Below are positions 12,101 through 25,363 of a stretch of DNA of 64,000 nucleotides, piece after piece. Origin of the DNA: Schistosoma haematobium (lineage: Eukaryota > Platyhelminthes > Trematoda > Strigeidida > Schistosomatidae); assembly GCF_000699445.3 (NCBI RefSeq), contig NC_067196.1, forward strand, positions 47,285,364 through 47,349,363, written 5' to 3'. The notes beneath the pieces are model-generated. The model did not search any database. It was not told the origin of the DNA and saw nothing but the letters and a program-made list of their open reading frames with translations. The translations under genes were made by a program, and so were the position numbers. Numbering within the stretch: position 1 is the first letter of the stretch; every line of letters starts with the position of its first letter.

Positions 12101-12220
12101 ATGTAAAGGATGAATAGCAACTGGAACGAACTAGAAAGGACTGCCCAGGACAACGTTGGATGGAAAGTGGTGATGGGCGGCCCGTGCTTCTCCACGAGGA
12201 GTAACAGGCGTAAGTAAATA
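9165..12220 (+). mobile_element. RTE-clade (SR2-like) non-LTR retrotransposon, near full length, dead
   Basis: The plus-strand frames show an apurinic endonuclease start at about 9320 (GTWNVRTMWDTEKTSQIA), then ISETHWTQAG, MGDL and the D-rich EN middle. A Lys/Glu-rich linker follows (10194-10499), then RT blocks: SVPGKVFNRVLLNRMKD at 10960, the INFIGCEKAFDSVD-type motif A at about 11135-11170, HFTDDLALLS at 11438, and the C-terminal [12 protein letters not shown] region. The end is NRRK plus a TAAGTAAA tail near 12215. Many stops and frameshifts break it. The catalytic FADD box reads FTDD. Functional relatives would encode EN and RT for target-primed reverse transcription. Confidence 0.85.
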
Positions 12221-15215
12221 GTAAACAATGTTCTTTATTTAATCATCAGAAACTTGATAATTTTGTACATTCTACTTCTAATCATAAAGTGGACTTCAGT
12301 ATTCAGATGTCAATTCTCAGTTAAATTGTTATTTATTTTGATTTATTATATATTTATTAAATCACTGATAATCTATAATAAATTACATTATGATAATTAT
12401 AAAATTTCAAGAAATCCCATTGATGATTTAAAATGTTTGATATATGAAATTCTATCAGCTGTCTGATAGATAAACATGTATCTAATGTTGTGCAACAAAT
12501 GCTTAAAATGAGCATAAATGGATAGTGCTCAAATCAATTTACTTGTATTTCCAGTACGTAGATAACAATGTCATTAATATATTAGATAAAAGATCTACAT
12601 ATTATACCTCTTGAAGTTTACATGACACTTAAAGCCCTTGAAATAATTTTATGTTATATGTAGGTAAAATTTTTGTTAGTAATATCAGTGCTTGTATACG
12701 TAACAAAATGAGTGAAGCTGAAATTTTACACCATTAGATTCTTATTAATTTACTTAAAATCAATTTAATTCATTTTCTGTTCTATTACCTGTGTAAAAAA
12801 AAACATAGTTGCGTGAAACATTAACTAATTCAATATCATATGTATGAACTACTGAAATACTGTTAAAAAATACAGGTTATTTCAAAATACTTATAATAAT
12901 CCCATCTGCAAATACTTAGAAAGGTTTAGTTAGCTTTTTATTTCAATATATGTGTAAAGGTTTGTTTAAAGACCTGTACTACATAAAAGCATATACTTGT
13001 AGGAGTCATCTTCAACAGTTTAAACAATTGAAAAATTTCAAACTAAATGTAAGGGAAGTGTATAAAGGGCTCTAATTTATGAACGAACCAATTAGATTTA
13101 GGATAACGGGTCTTGGATTTTGATCCGAAACTCATTCATCCATTTGACTAAATAGCATTTTGGCATTTTGACTGATGTTAGTTCGTGATATAAATCATAA
13201 ATCTAGTTTCCAACCCTAACCAACAACTGTAAATCATAATTCTAATTCCTCACACTGCTTTATAACCCTCATTTAATTCCAGTTGGTAGGTTAGCATTCT
13301 CAAGATCACTTTAGCATTGCTCAAAGGTCGTCCATAAATTATAGTCTCATTACACTTTTGTACTATGTAGCATTTATTATTATACTTTTATGTTTTCTTT
13401 TGTTATCTCCCTCTGAGTTTATGCATATATTGAAGCATTTTTATCAGGTTGTTAGTAATTTTATCGCATACATCAATCTAGTCACTTTGTGGTTAATTTT
13501 GCCTTCAGATTATTTTTTATCTCATATTGAAACAGTTATAATTTACTTTAAACAACAAAGACTGTTTATTTGCTTAAATACAACCATTCGACAATAATTT
13601 GCTTCTTACATTGACAGACGGCTACGTCATCAGTTTAAAATTTTCAGTATCACAATTAAGTACGATTTTTAAATCTATTTACCCAATTGACTTTATTACA
13701 TATTTCGACACTCTAGTTCATCATCACCTATTTATATTATTAACATAACCACTGCTCCATGCAAGTTAATACTTGACAATAGCTGAATAATTACCTTTCT
13801 TATAACTTCTAGAATAATAAATAAACAATGACAATATCGCTTGATTTTATGCAAAAAAAGGAAATGTCAACAAAGCAACAACAATCTATACAAAATAACT
13901 AAATATTATTCCTCTAATATTATCTTATCGATTTAGGAAACAAATTCTTCAAAAATGTGTACATAAATTATTACAAATTTTCGATCAATATACATGTATC
14001 CATACAGACACAGTACAGGAAATAATATTGATCGAAATGATCTGTCCCAGTTTATTGTTTTACTTTTTTTGTTGTTCTTGTTGTTAAAATATACAAATGA
14101 TTCATCGTCTAACTATGTAAATATTAGTGAAATACAAAATACATTTTTATGATAAAGTCTTTTTACTAATATACACAAGCACAGATATTTAGAATAAAGA
14201 ACAAATAGCATAATGTCAACTTGGTAATAACAAATGAGAAATACAATAATTTTTTGTTTGTTTATTTTTGAGAAAATGTCATAAAACATTTTTAGGCTTA
14301 ATTCAACAGTGTTTGATGTAAGAAAACAAAAACTATTTGCACTAACAGCACATAATATCATTTATTCATATTGATGTATACTATAGAGACACATGAAATT
14401 CACCCACCTACACTTGTCCACTAATACATCAGTATATATTACAGTATGTAATATACGTAAAAAGAAATAATGGGTATTCTAATAAAGATACTACCATGTT
14501 AGATATGTAATTTATCATGGCATTGACTCTTGGTTCTTTGAATCAATAGAATAATGTTTAATTCTATTCTTAGTATAAAGAAAAACTGCCAATAATTTGT
14601 TGTAATCGTTTCTAATTGTTTAAGAGGAATTCAATTCATCTGATTACTACAAATGAATGTAACTTAAATGAAATGAAAATAAAGCGCGCTTATTAATTAA
14701 CAAATAATAGTCTATTAGAAACAGATATTTAATGTGAAACTAATCGCTAAATTTATATGGGATTATGATTTATTCAGTGTAGTACATATCATTCCAATAA
14801 CTATTCATAGCACTTAAGCAAATATTTATCAATATTTCATTATACTACTAATAACCAAAGTAGTGGTATGAATTTGCTTACGGAAATGATCATTTATTAA
14901 TCAAGAATAAATGATTATGTTAAACCTTATTAAAGATATTTCTAAAGAGAAAGGAAGGAATGAGACTATTCACAGTATGAGCTGTTAATAATTACCACCA
15001 TATTATCGCGTTCTGCCTTTAATCGTTGTTTATCGGATGACTTATGCAGTGCTTCTTTGTTTTATACCCTTTATTATGAAGTAACGTACGTACATATAAA
15101 ATCGTCTCAAAAATCTATTTATATTCGTGGAACTGCCGTTAGATAAGAATATTATTAACCGACTTAATAATCCAGGCAAGCTACAGTCTACATACTAATT
15201 CATGTCGATAATTAA
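12221..15215. other. Intergenic AT-rich sequence, no gene seen
   Basis: About 3 kb of low-complexity AT-rich DNA. The short open frames have no recognisable domains and biased Phe/Leu/Ile/Lys/Asn content as expected by chance. Confidence 0.45.
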
Positions 15216-15219
15216 AATA

Positions 15220-15365
15220 ACCCATTGTGTCAGTGAATAAAAATAAAGAGAATTCAGATAGGAAAATTTTCTATATACATATATCTAAATACGAATGTAC
15301 AGCTTAAGTAAATGATTTCTTCGAAAACAAAATCTTCGCTGAATTCTCTCTATTTTATTTATGTC
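15220..15365. repeat. Inverted GAATTC-ended repeat, short palindromic copy
   Basis: GAGAATTCAG at about 15250 faces CTGAATTCTC at about 15340. The right half carries the family arm (GCTTAAGTAAATGATTTC). The left half is an internally deleted version. It is preceded by AACCCATTGTGTCAGTGAATAA, which also precedes the next copy. It resembles a non-autonomous terminal-inverted-repeat element. No transposase is present. Confidence 0.6.
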
Positions 15366-15539
15366 GATTAATTTAAAACTAGACGGTAAACATGACGATG
15401 GAGACTCAGTCAGTCACTCATGATCAGTAAAGAGCCTGACAAAAATAAGCATTATCCTACGTTCCCTTACCTTATCACTACTAAAAGGTGAAATCAACAA
15501 ACTCAAGAGCAAAAGAGTTGTCAGTGATTATGAGAAAGA

Positions 15540-15865
15540 TTAAGTAATTAAAATAACCCATAGTGTCACTGAATAAGAAAAAGAGAATTCAGAGAAGAAG
15601 ATTTTCTTTCCGACGAAATCATTTACTTAAGCTGTACATTCGTATATATATTATCTGACCCATAAACTATTTTCTTCCTTACCCCTTGATTAGTACGTAA
15701 CCTCATTTGTTATTTATCCTCCAGTCGAATTTTTAAATATAATTTTTTCTGTCCTCCTATAGACATACATTTTCTATACAACTATATATATGAATGTACA
15801 GTTTAAGTAAATGATTTCGTTGAAAAGAAAACTTTCTTCGCTGAATTCTCTTTTGCTTATTTAAG
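15540..15865. repeat. Inverted GAATTC-ended repeat, ~70-bp arms
   Basis: The left arm at about 15585-15655 runs GAGAATTCAGAGAAGAAG through CATTTACTTAAGCTGTACATTCG. The right arm at about 15790-15855 is its near-perfect reverse complement, ending CGCTGAATTCTC. Some 130 bp separate them. Single arms also occur inside each 2341-bp tandem unit (about 41525-41600 in the first) and, more diverged, at about 62250-62340. This is a MITE-like dispersed family. Confidence 0.65.
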
Positions 15866-16239
15866 GATTAAGTACTGAAGAATACTGTCCAAAAAAGGAA
15901 TGAGTTCATGAAGTAAAATTTTAAAATAGTTCTGAAGATCAATACTTACGAAAAAATACAGAGTGTATACATCTCTTCCACAGCAACTGCTTCTGATCCG
16001 CACATAATACATCTCGAAACATTGATTCAAGTTGTCTTGCATGCTCTAACCAGATAGCTTGCATGTACTACTAGGATTCAATCCAAAAGTCAGTGAATTC
16101 ATTGACTGGCGCTTTGATTCTCAGTTTTGTCTTAGACTTTTCCTACTTCAGGTAACGTTAGAGTTTGAAGTATTCTGATATATGTTAATATGTCATAATC
16201 AATTCATCAATGACAATTGGGTCGCATTGTTTATTACTT
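15866..16239. other. Intergenic, no feature seen
   Basis: Nothing recognised between the inverted repeat and the next element. Confidence 0.4.
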
Positions 16240-16735
16240 ATTTATTTATTTGAACACATAGATAATGGTACAAGAAAGCACCAGATAAATATGCGCCACA
16301 CAAATCCCATTTGATATGTGTGAGGGCTGTGATACTGACCGGGTGCCCAAACCGAAACAGGTGGTTTTCTTAGGGGGCCACACCCAGAGCCTTTAACCTA
16401 AAGGTCTGATCCACAAGGCAGTAGAGCATCGTAAGGAGGTGCAGTCCCATGATAGTCGGTGACCAACGATTGGTTCATACGCCATTTGTTTCTTCAGGAT
16501 ACTGGAGCCCATGTGCACCATTGGTTTGGAATGCGGTTTTTCCAATTCCTCTAAGTGGACTCTCTGTGTCCACGAACCCGGTTCAAGCATCGGATATTCG
16601 CTTTTCATCCTCTCAATTTCGTAAACATCCCTGTCACGAGAAGGCGATGAGTAAGACTTCCCTGGCCATGTGTGAGCATTTCGAGAGGGAGAGCGCACTC
16701 TCCCCATCCTCGGCCGTACCAGGGCATTTGTCATA
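16240..16735 (-). mobile_element. Dispersed ~480-bp element (copy B)
   Basis: This is the reverse complement of the element at 2255-2732, truncated at its 5' end near 16735. The 3' tail (16245-16260 on plus) is an ATAA short repeat, typical of non-LTR or SINE 3' ends. It contains an insertion of about 24 bp relative to copy A within the shared open frame, and the frame stays open. Copy-to-copy identity is high, so insertion was fairly recent or the family is constrained. Confidence 0.65.
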
Positions 16736-17280
16736 CGTTATCTATTAATGTTCAAAGTCATTTAGTAGAATCAATAAACAGGGCTGATGAAATATATCTA
16801 AAAAGAGAGCTTTTAATGACTGAACACATATTCTTAAGATCAGTTTTTTCCACTGTTTTGGATTGAATATGTTTATCAACTTACAAAAGTTGTAATCATA
16901 ATCTTTTTAGAAAAAATCATCACACAGTCACTTTCACTTTAAAATACTTATGTAAAGAGATTAAAAATGGAGACTGAACTTATATTTTTGTCAGGAAATA
17001 TACTCTGTTAACAGTGCAGAAAGAAATATTTTTAAGTGATTCATGATTTATAGCAACAACTGTACACCTATCAATAAACGCTGTCAACACCAAATTTTGA
17101 ATAGCTCTAAACCTCTTCATAAAACTAACTCTGAAGTTTATACGAATTCGTTAAAACAATTTTTGGAAAACTCTACATTCAAGTCTAGAATTCATATCAT
17201 GTTCAGCTATGGACATTGTTATTCAGTTTTGGAATAATGTATACTAACATACATTTCATAATGTCGAAAATAAATATTTT
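16736..17280. other. Intergenic, no feature seen
   Basis: AT-rich sequence without recognisable features. Confidence 0.4.
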
Positions 17281-17690
17281 AGTAGTCGAGATCATGAGTC
17301 ATTTGAAGCTAGACCACCACGGAAAATCTGGAAGCACTAGACGGCCGTTTTGACCTATTGTGGGACTTCTCAGCAGTGTGCATCCACGACCCCACCTCGC
17401 GGGATTCAAACCCAGGATTTCCGGTCTCTCATGCGAGCAATTAACCACTAGACCACTGAGCCGGCATCCAACAGTGTTAATGTCTAACTTCAACTAATCC
17501 GCGGAAATGGGCGACACATCCACTATTGCTATCAGTGAGTTACTATCTCACAACTGACCTGGTTGAACTTCACAATAGTACGAAACGGCCGTTCAGTGCT
17601 TCCAGGTTTTCCATGATTGTCTAGCTTCGATTGACTCGTGATTACAACTACTAAAGTTACTACAATCTCCGCAAAACCCCTTCCCAAAAT
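17281..17690. mobile_element. Head-to-head hammerhead/tRNA-like composite (copy 3)
   Basis: The minus arm has a ribozyme at 17335-17380, box B (GGGATTCAAACCC on plus) at 17401 and box A-like GGTCTAGTGG on minus near 17449. A central block follows with AGTGAGTTACTATCTCACAAC. A truncated plus arm (17571-17690) keeps only the 3' half of the ribozyme (TACGAAACGGCCGTTCAGTG) and the outer end. In the minus-arm ribozyme the core reads CTGAGAA and GAAA reads AAAA, so both G8 and G12 are lost and it should be inactive. Confidence 0.75.
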
Positions 17691-20600
17691 AAATATCTTT
17701 ATTGAATGCCTTAAGTGAATATATTTAACAGTGTATTGACCAGTTGAATTTATCAAAATGCCTTTTTTATCTTCTTTGAATTCCAAAGAATAAGTAATCG
17801 GTATACACTTCAATTGCTACATATATTTTCTCACTATATATCCATCTAGGAAATTATACTGAGTATTTAGTAAATTTACTAAATATTTGTATCGATTGTT
17901 CTATTAAGACAATATCTATGTTAAAAGAGTAAATAATATTGATTTAAGCAGGATGAATCTATAATTGATAATTTTTAACTAATATTGATTTACTATACAT
18001 AATTGATCAATACAGTACAGTTAAAAAGTTTCATTGCAAGATTTATCATTCTACGGTCACAAAAAAACTTTTTGATTCATGCAATTTTATGTCAAGGAGC
18101 TTTGAAGTAATGCACAACTGAGTCACCCAACAATGATTATGTACTACCCAATGATATGAAAAGGAATTTGGGTCATTGTCAACACGTGATACAAACATAT
18201 GAAGAAATAAACAATTCATTACGATAAACAAAATTTGTTATGTCACAATATTCACTCGTTGATATGATAATATTTTCCTACCTAATAGCAGCATTTATCT
18301 AGAATCCATAATCAAGTAAATATTTTACAAACAAAACACAATAGTACCTCTGATAAACTTTTGTTGATCAAAGCTAGACTTAATGTTTTGTTACTATATT
18401 TAGCATTTTATTATAAAGAAAGATTCTAGAAAGTATCATAGTGACCATTATCAACCAGGAAAAAATGACCATAACATAAACAGATAACAACTTTTTTAGT
18501 TTAATCATAACATATAAGAATAATATTTCTATAAACAAACTAATAGTTCACACTATCACTCAATGAATATTTTATTAAAATACTATTTTCTATGTATTTT
18601 CATAGATGTAGAAATGGTTTTGTAGTTGATTGACTGTTTTCCTTTTCTCAGATACATTGTAATAAACTTATGAGAAAAATAAATAAACAACCATATGGTG
18701 ATCTGTACATTTATATGTCATTGGAATTATATTGATGGAATGAAATTTCTCTAATATAATTAATGAAATATTTTCATTAATTTATCTATTACATTCATTT
18801 TTTTTGTTGCCTCAAATCCTGATCTATGAAATGATCATTTTAAAGTAGAAGAAAGTGGACTTTTATTATGTTTTATTTCTCTGAATGCAGTAGTTGAACA
18901 TAACCAAATAATGGCTTTTCACGAAACCTTTTAAACGTACTTTTAATCTATTGGTGTTTAAAGATTGAGTAACTTTATGTTATCTCTCAGATTATGTGTT
19001 ATGAGATGAAAGAAGGAAATCTTGACAAATGAATTTCCCCATTATTCTCATGCATTAAATAAAAATACTTCTTTAGCACTATAAAAATTACTTTTATGAT
19101 CTGAGATCAATATTTACATTTAGTTGTTGTCAACAACTAAACTGAATAAACGTTTGAACAGAAAAAAATATTCAGGTCTTCTAGAAAATGTAAGTTTCAG
19201 TTATGTAATATAATTTTATGCGCTTTACTAATTAACAAAAAATTAGTTTTCAATGGATCTCTCTAATGACCAATTTCTTTATATGATGACATTCCACTAA
19301 TTAAATGACTGTAACATAGAAAAATAGAAAATCAAGATTAGCAAAATATATTCAAAGCAAAAAAGAAATCTGTTAACAAGTAATCATAATAGATACTCAT
19401 AAACTCTTAGTTAACTTGTATACACACTTTGAATTATTATTACATCATTAAAGTGGATATATATATCAGTAATGGTAATATTTCTAATTCTAATTCTAAT
19501 TTTAAACTATCCCCTTATCCTAATAATTCAAACAAACAATGATAAATATTTTGTACATCATTTTCATTTAAAATATCTAAGAAACAAATAAATAAAAATA
19601 GTGTTTACTTGGTATCTCTTAGTAACGGTGTAGAGGAATAACAGCTACTTATTAACTACCATATAATTATATAGACTACTAGGTCATAGTAAACAGAATT
19701 TTTAAAAAAAGGCAATGATAAATGTATTGAAATAATCATTTACTTTAACGAATAAATTTTAAGTTTATTATTCAAAACATTATATTATAGTATTAAAAGG
19801 TAATAATCTTAAATTTACTTTCTCTCTTTCTCTCACTCACTCTCATTCTCAAACATACATACATACACACTTTTTCTCTCTATTTCTACAGTTCATTTCT
19901 TTCAGGTCTGTTTACCATGTTTAAACACGAAATACGTTACAAGTATCCATTTAACTAACCAAAATAAAGACAAATGTAGATTGAACATGCGTGCTTATAT
20001 ACGTTTAACTTTTGCCATTTTCTTCGTTTCTTTCTTCATTCAGTTTCATAATAAAGGAATTTTAGGCCACATAGAATAATAACTAATTTCAAGTTAGTAG
20101 TATCATTCACATGTATGGAATTATCAGTAGAAATAGTTAAAATAGTAGAGCATGATATAGCCATTAAAAAAATAGTAGGCTTTAGAGAATACTAGGAACC
20201 ATTAATGACTACAACAGTGTTAAACGTCTATTATTTTCGTTATTATGAATGGCACTACTTCCAATTAGAGCTTCAAAAATGTTCCATTGAATTATGTACC
20301 ATTTATAGCATTTATTAGTTCAAGAAAATAATAAGAAAAAACTTACGAAATGCGATAAACTTATTTCATTAATACTTCATGGCTATCTTTAGTATTCTGT
20401 CCATAATTGAACGATTTTATTGTTTAACAGAAAGACATAAATTAGTCTAATCATATTGACATTAAACTAATAATATAAGTTTCCTAAAACAGCTTGTAGG
20501 TTAAAACATAAAATTTTGCTAATTGAAAATGGAATTCCTAGAAGTTTATTGTACAATAAGTCAAAACTGGTAGAAATGATTGGATTTATTAGCAGAATAA

Positions 20601-20745
20601 GCTGATGTGAACTTATTTTAAAGAAACGTTGGCTGTAAATCAAAAAATTCTTAAAAAAATCGGAAGATGATGTGATCAATACAAAACAAGTAATCATCTG
20701 TTTTATTATTCGTAGTAACATAGGATCAAAATAATGACTTATATT
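17691..20745. other. Intergenic AT-rich sequence, no gene seen
   Basis: About 3 kb of AT-rich DNA with short simple-sequence tracts such as the CT-rich stretch near 19820. No gene or RNA is supported. Confidence 0.45.
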
Positions 20746-20749
20746 TTTT

Positions 20750-21155
20750 GTTTGAGCGGGTGATCTTCTTGAATATCTGGGCTACCTGCTCCTACCATTC
20801 AGATATTTTAACAAGTTATGTGTTTCCTTATTTGTTTTAACGGATCATTATGTCAGTTAATTGCCTATCCTATTCAGACGCATTTACGAAAAGTTTACGG
20901 CCTTTCACTGTACAAGTTACGAAAATTTACAACCGGAGACATCGTGATGGTTGGTAATGTGCACTGAAAAGAATGAATATTATTCCGATGTCGACTTCTG
21001 AAATGCTAATAACTAACTGGTGATCACTCAATATTTGTCGTCAATATCGATTAAAAAAAGAAACGGATACTCGCTGAAATACTTTGTGCTGAGAATTATA
21101 TATTATACCAAAAATATAATATTAAATAAAGCTAACAATAACAATAGTAAATTCA
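20750..21155 (+). repeat. Dispersed ~400-bp repeat with AATAAT-type tail (copy A)
   Basis: This segment is repeated at 62886-63285 in the same orientation. Shared blocks include AGATATTTTAACAAGTTAT, CCTTTCACTGTACAAGTTA, the ATCGTG block and AATACTTTGTGCTGAG, followed by an A-rich tail (AATAAAGCTAACAATAACAA). The tail suggests the 3' end of a non-LTR retrotransposon. No coding sequence remains, and the family is not identified. Confidence 0.6.
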
Positions 21156-24100
21156 GAAATCAAGATCAGTTAACATTCGCTTTATCAGCACTTTTATGAA
21201 GGATACTTTGTTCAGTATTTAAATCACTTGATAATGAAAAACTTATAACAAAATGAAAATGTGGTGATCGGTAAAGAAAATTTAATGGAACCTCAGCGTT
21301 TTTCAATACCGATTATATCTGAAACTTAATTTGAAGTTGAATCACTGCTTCACATAGCTCTGGAACTAAAAACATCTATATTTTGTCATGACCAACGCAT
21401 AAGAAAATGGACACTATTGTGATAAATATTTTGTTTTGGATGGTTATTAATTTCATTTATGTGGGTCTCAGACCATTGTAATATAATAATAACTAATCGA
21501 CAATTCAATGAGTTTCTTAGTAAATGTTGTAGAAATAATGAGAATTCTTTTATAATGACTTGATCAAAAACTCGAACATTTACTGAATCGCTGTATGAAT
21601 GAACTTTGTAGCATATACCACTTGTTTTACGATACAAAGCGTCGATTAGAAACTTGAAAGGCTCAAAAGATAAGTAAAATCACCATTTCTATTTAAATTT
21701 CACAATTACTTTAAGAGTACATTCCTGTTTGTGACAATCATTATGCTCCATGGCTAATAGAGGTATTATAACTTCAAGGTCATTTTCAGCGTTACACATG
21801 ATAGGTGATACAGCGTAGTTACACTATATCATCATCACTTACGAACAACTGAAGACCATCTATTTATAATCTGTTTACAATGTATCTCACAGACCAGGTA
21901 TACAGCTATTTTACTGTCACTGTGATATATTTGGTCTAATAAAACAGTGAAAATTAGCGATTTCAGCCTAACTAAAATTTGAATGAATACTGCTCTACTT
22001 TTAAATCTAAACACTGCCATAAGTAATAGTACGATTGTACGTTCATTTAAATCTACTTTGAAAACCTTCGAATTTTGTGTCGTTCACTTGAAAATGCTAA
22101 TTCGTTTGACACCTCAACGAACAAACATCAACAATATTCCGTCTTTTCTTTCATTCTTCCTATAAAAATATTATTTCCTATATTTCAACTTACATTTTAT
22201 TTATTATTCTCAAATTTTTACTTTTTTTCACTTTCACAAAATGTTTTGTGTTATAAAACTACACAGACGTGTAAAGACAAAGACTATCATATCATTGTTC
22301 TCATATTTTTAATCAACTCGTAAAACGTTTTTCACGTGAAACCATACAAACCTGTGTATAGTGCATAATATCCCAAAAATGTAGAAATTGCATTCGAAGA
22401 TAAACGATATGGCATTAGAAAACACTACGGTTGTGAACTGTTTACCAGCTATTAAAATGAGAAAAATAATTCTTTAGACTGTATTCAAAAGAAGAGGTTT
22501 TAAGAGAAATCCCTTTAATTATCCTGAAAACAAATTATTGATCATTAGAAAAATAATACATTCGACTTCATGTCGCTTGAAATTGCTGAAGTTTGGATGA
22601 TCATATTCTTCACCACGTTTTATGAAGAAATCAATAATAGTTAATTCGTCCTTTTTCAATTACTTCTACAATTTTGTTTAATATCGGTAGACTAACACAA
22701 CTAACCATTTATGGTTTACCTGAATTTTATGTAAGTGTCAAGTCACCAACCTCCAAATGGTATGTGATTTCTGCATTTACTTAGGTTATTAGTTAATAAT
22801 CTTTAGTAGCTTGTAATTTTCATTTTCGAAACACAAATGCAATGAACCTTTGTGCATGGAATGCTTCCTAAAAAACAATATGTGAAATGATTGATTTGAA
22901 TCTTTTTTTAATCCTCCGCTTGGAATATTACTAAGTAAAGCAACTTCATTTTTCATAGTTTCCCACATGTTAAAACGAATCATCCAGATAAGAGAAAGTT
23001 GGTTTGTTCCAGAATAAAAATGATATTTCACTGGCCTGATATTTTGACCTACAATAATTAATTATCATAGATGATATGAAGTATTTTAAAAATTACAATT
23101 AGTTTTCCTTCATGAACGACGAATGAAGGCATCTGTACGTTCTATTTATTCTCACTTTCAATAATCTACCTTAATCAACTAGATAACAAGTTAATACAAG
23201 TTCTGATGATGTTGTTTAGAAGTAAAATAAAAGGCCCCTGACAAAACTACACAGCTCAGAGAACAAAACTCCACCTAAATCATCCACCTGATCTATATAT
23301 CTTATCCACTATCTCAACATATATCTTGATGATATTCAAATGTGTATTAGACATTCAGATACTGAATCAATAGCTTGAATAAGTATGACGATTAGTATTA
23401 TATAGTAAGTGTGTTTAACTATTTAACTGGTTTCTAGCCCTACGACGGTTCCTGAAGTATGAACATAGTTAAGATAAAATAGCAGTAATTTATGACTCTG
23501 GTACTTATATGCATTTTTAACTTGGCTGATGTAAATTTCATGAAATCCAACAACAAATCCAAAACGAATTATGGACAAAATATGCTGTAATTTAAGAAAT
23601 AAACCTTAGTGATTTGATTACCATAATAGGTTGCCTGAAATACTAATAACATAAATTTATAGAAAACATTAATGCATAGTATCATGCAAATTCTTTAGAC
23701 AGATATCCAATGGATATAAACTACATTAATTACAATTTAGTTGAAGGGCACAAAGAAATCCCAGTCGAAAAGAACTAGCTGATAAATATTTTGCTTATGA
23801 AAAGAATATTTTCATTTAGGTCGTTTGGGTTCAGTTTCACTATCGGCGTGAAAAAAAATCTAAGTCAATCTTCAACATATTGTCATTAGTATCAAATTAA
23901 ATAGACCTTCACTCACTAACGAATTTATGTCCTCAGGAGATGTGATATTTTCATTGCGACACTATTAGATTATTTTGTTGTAAGAACATGTAATGAGACT
24001 ATAATTTGTGGACAACCTTTAGGCGGTGCTAAAGTAACCCTGAGAAATGTCACCTAATTACCGAGGTCAAAAGAGGGTTGTAGATTAGTGTGACGAATTA

Positions 24101-24847
24101 GGATTAAGAGATAGAAGTTAGACTTCGGAATTAGAGTAAGGATTTCCATTACGAAATGACATAAACTATAATGACGAAATCCCATTTAACCATATAAATG
24201 GACGAAATTCGCACCAAAATCCAATACGTTCTATCTTCAATTTCATTGGTTCATTCATTGATTACAATCTTGTTAAATATGCTTTACACTTCCAAAATAA
24301 ATTGTTGTTGTCACCTTTTGTAAATAAATAACCGATTTTTTGCACTTCTAGCAAATTTTTCATGAGACTGAGTTGTTTCAATATCCGATTGTTTCTAAGT
24401 AAACTTTCTTCGAAAGAAAATACTGGCCATTTAAACATGTCTGTAGTCTTTAGTGATTTATTAGTTTCTGTACAATTCAAGCAATTATCATAGCTAGATA
24501 TACTACTAATAAACAATCTAATTGTATGATAAGACAATAATATTGACTGTTGAAAACATTAAATTCTATATTCATAAATCTATTTGAATAAGTTATCTTT
24601 TGTTATTAATCGGAAAAGTTTACGTTTATATACAACTTGTTGAAGTTATATCTGCAACACAACAGAATTCTGTTAATTTCAACAAAACAATTTACCAGTA
24701 ATTTAACAATTCAAGATGTTCTATTAAATACAATCAAACATGATTAATAACTAAGGACTGATTCGTTACTAAATAGGTAAATTTGTTAACAATATACCAT
24801 TTAAAATAATCAAATCTATCGTAAAAATAGATCTATTTATTTCAAAC

Positions 24848-24849
<2 letters not shown>
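21156..24849. other. Intergenic AT-rich sequence, no gene seen
   Basis: About 3.7 kb without supported genes. The open frames at 22789-23031 and 24262-24537 (minus) have no domain, splice or homology support. Confidence 0.45.

Positions 24850-24887
<38 letters not shown>
24850..24887. repeat. (TA)n microsatellite
   Basis: An uninterrupted TA dinucleotide tract about 38 bp long, some 60 bp from the hammerhead composite. Confidence 0.95.
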
Positions 24888-24890
<3 letters not shown>

Positions 24891-24976
24891 CAGAAAGAGA
24901 TTTTGTGCATATTAAAGTAAATTAATAGTCAAATTCATAAGTCAATTAGAGGTAGATCACCATAGAAAACCTGAAA

Positions 24977-25023
24977 GCACTGAACGGCCGTTTCGTCCTA
25001 GTGTGGGACTCCTCAGGAGTGCG
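24977..25023 (-). ncRNA. Hammerhead ribozyme, left arm of copy 4, intact core
   Basis: Read on minus: GCACTC, core CTGAGGA, stem II GTCC/GGAC with a 7-nt loop, GAAA, tiny stem III ACG-GC-CGT, then T at the cleavage position (GUU, a permitted NUH), then CAGTGC. Stem I pairs except for the base next to the core (C-C). All core residues of the CTGANGA and GAAA boxes are present. Of all copies here, it is the one most likely to retain some activity, probably slow. Confidence 0.8.
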
Positions 25024-25316
25024 TATCTAAGATCCCGCTCACGGGATTCGAACCCAGAATATTCGGCCTCGCACGCGAGCGCCTAAACTGTATACCGCTG
25101 AGTCGGCATCCGACGGTGTTAATGTCTAAGTTCCACTAGTCCACGAAATTGCGCCACCGTCCACCATTGTCTTCAGTGAGTTACTATCTCACAACAGACC
25201 CAGTTGAAGTTAAACATCAACACCGTTGGATACAGGCTCAAGGTTTAGAGGTTAAGCGTTCGCAGGCAAGATCAATATGTCCTGAGTTCGAATCTCACGA
25301 GGCAGGATCGTGGATG

Positions 25317-25363
25317 CGCACTGCTGAGGAGTCCCATACTAGGACGAAGCGGCCATCTAGTGC
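25317..25363 (+). ncRNA. Hammerhead ribozyme, right arm of copy 4
   Basis: GCACTG pairs with TAGTGC (one G-U). The core CTGAGGA (25324-25330) is intact and stem II is GTCC/GGAC. The GAAA box reads GAAG, which turns the A15.1-U16.1 pair into G-U. Stem III GCGGCCAT has a mismatch. The cleavage triplet is ATC, with cleavage after 25357. It can fold, but activity is doubtful. Confidence 0.75.

Noticed and set aside
24262..24537. 91-codon minus frame
   Set aside because: No recognisable domain or flanking splice logic, and AT-rich DNA gives such frames by chance.
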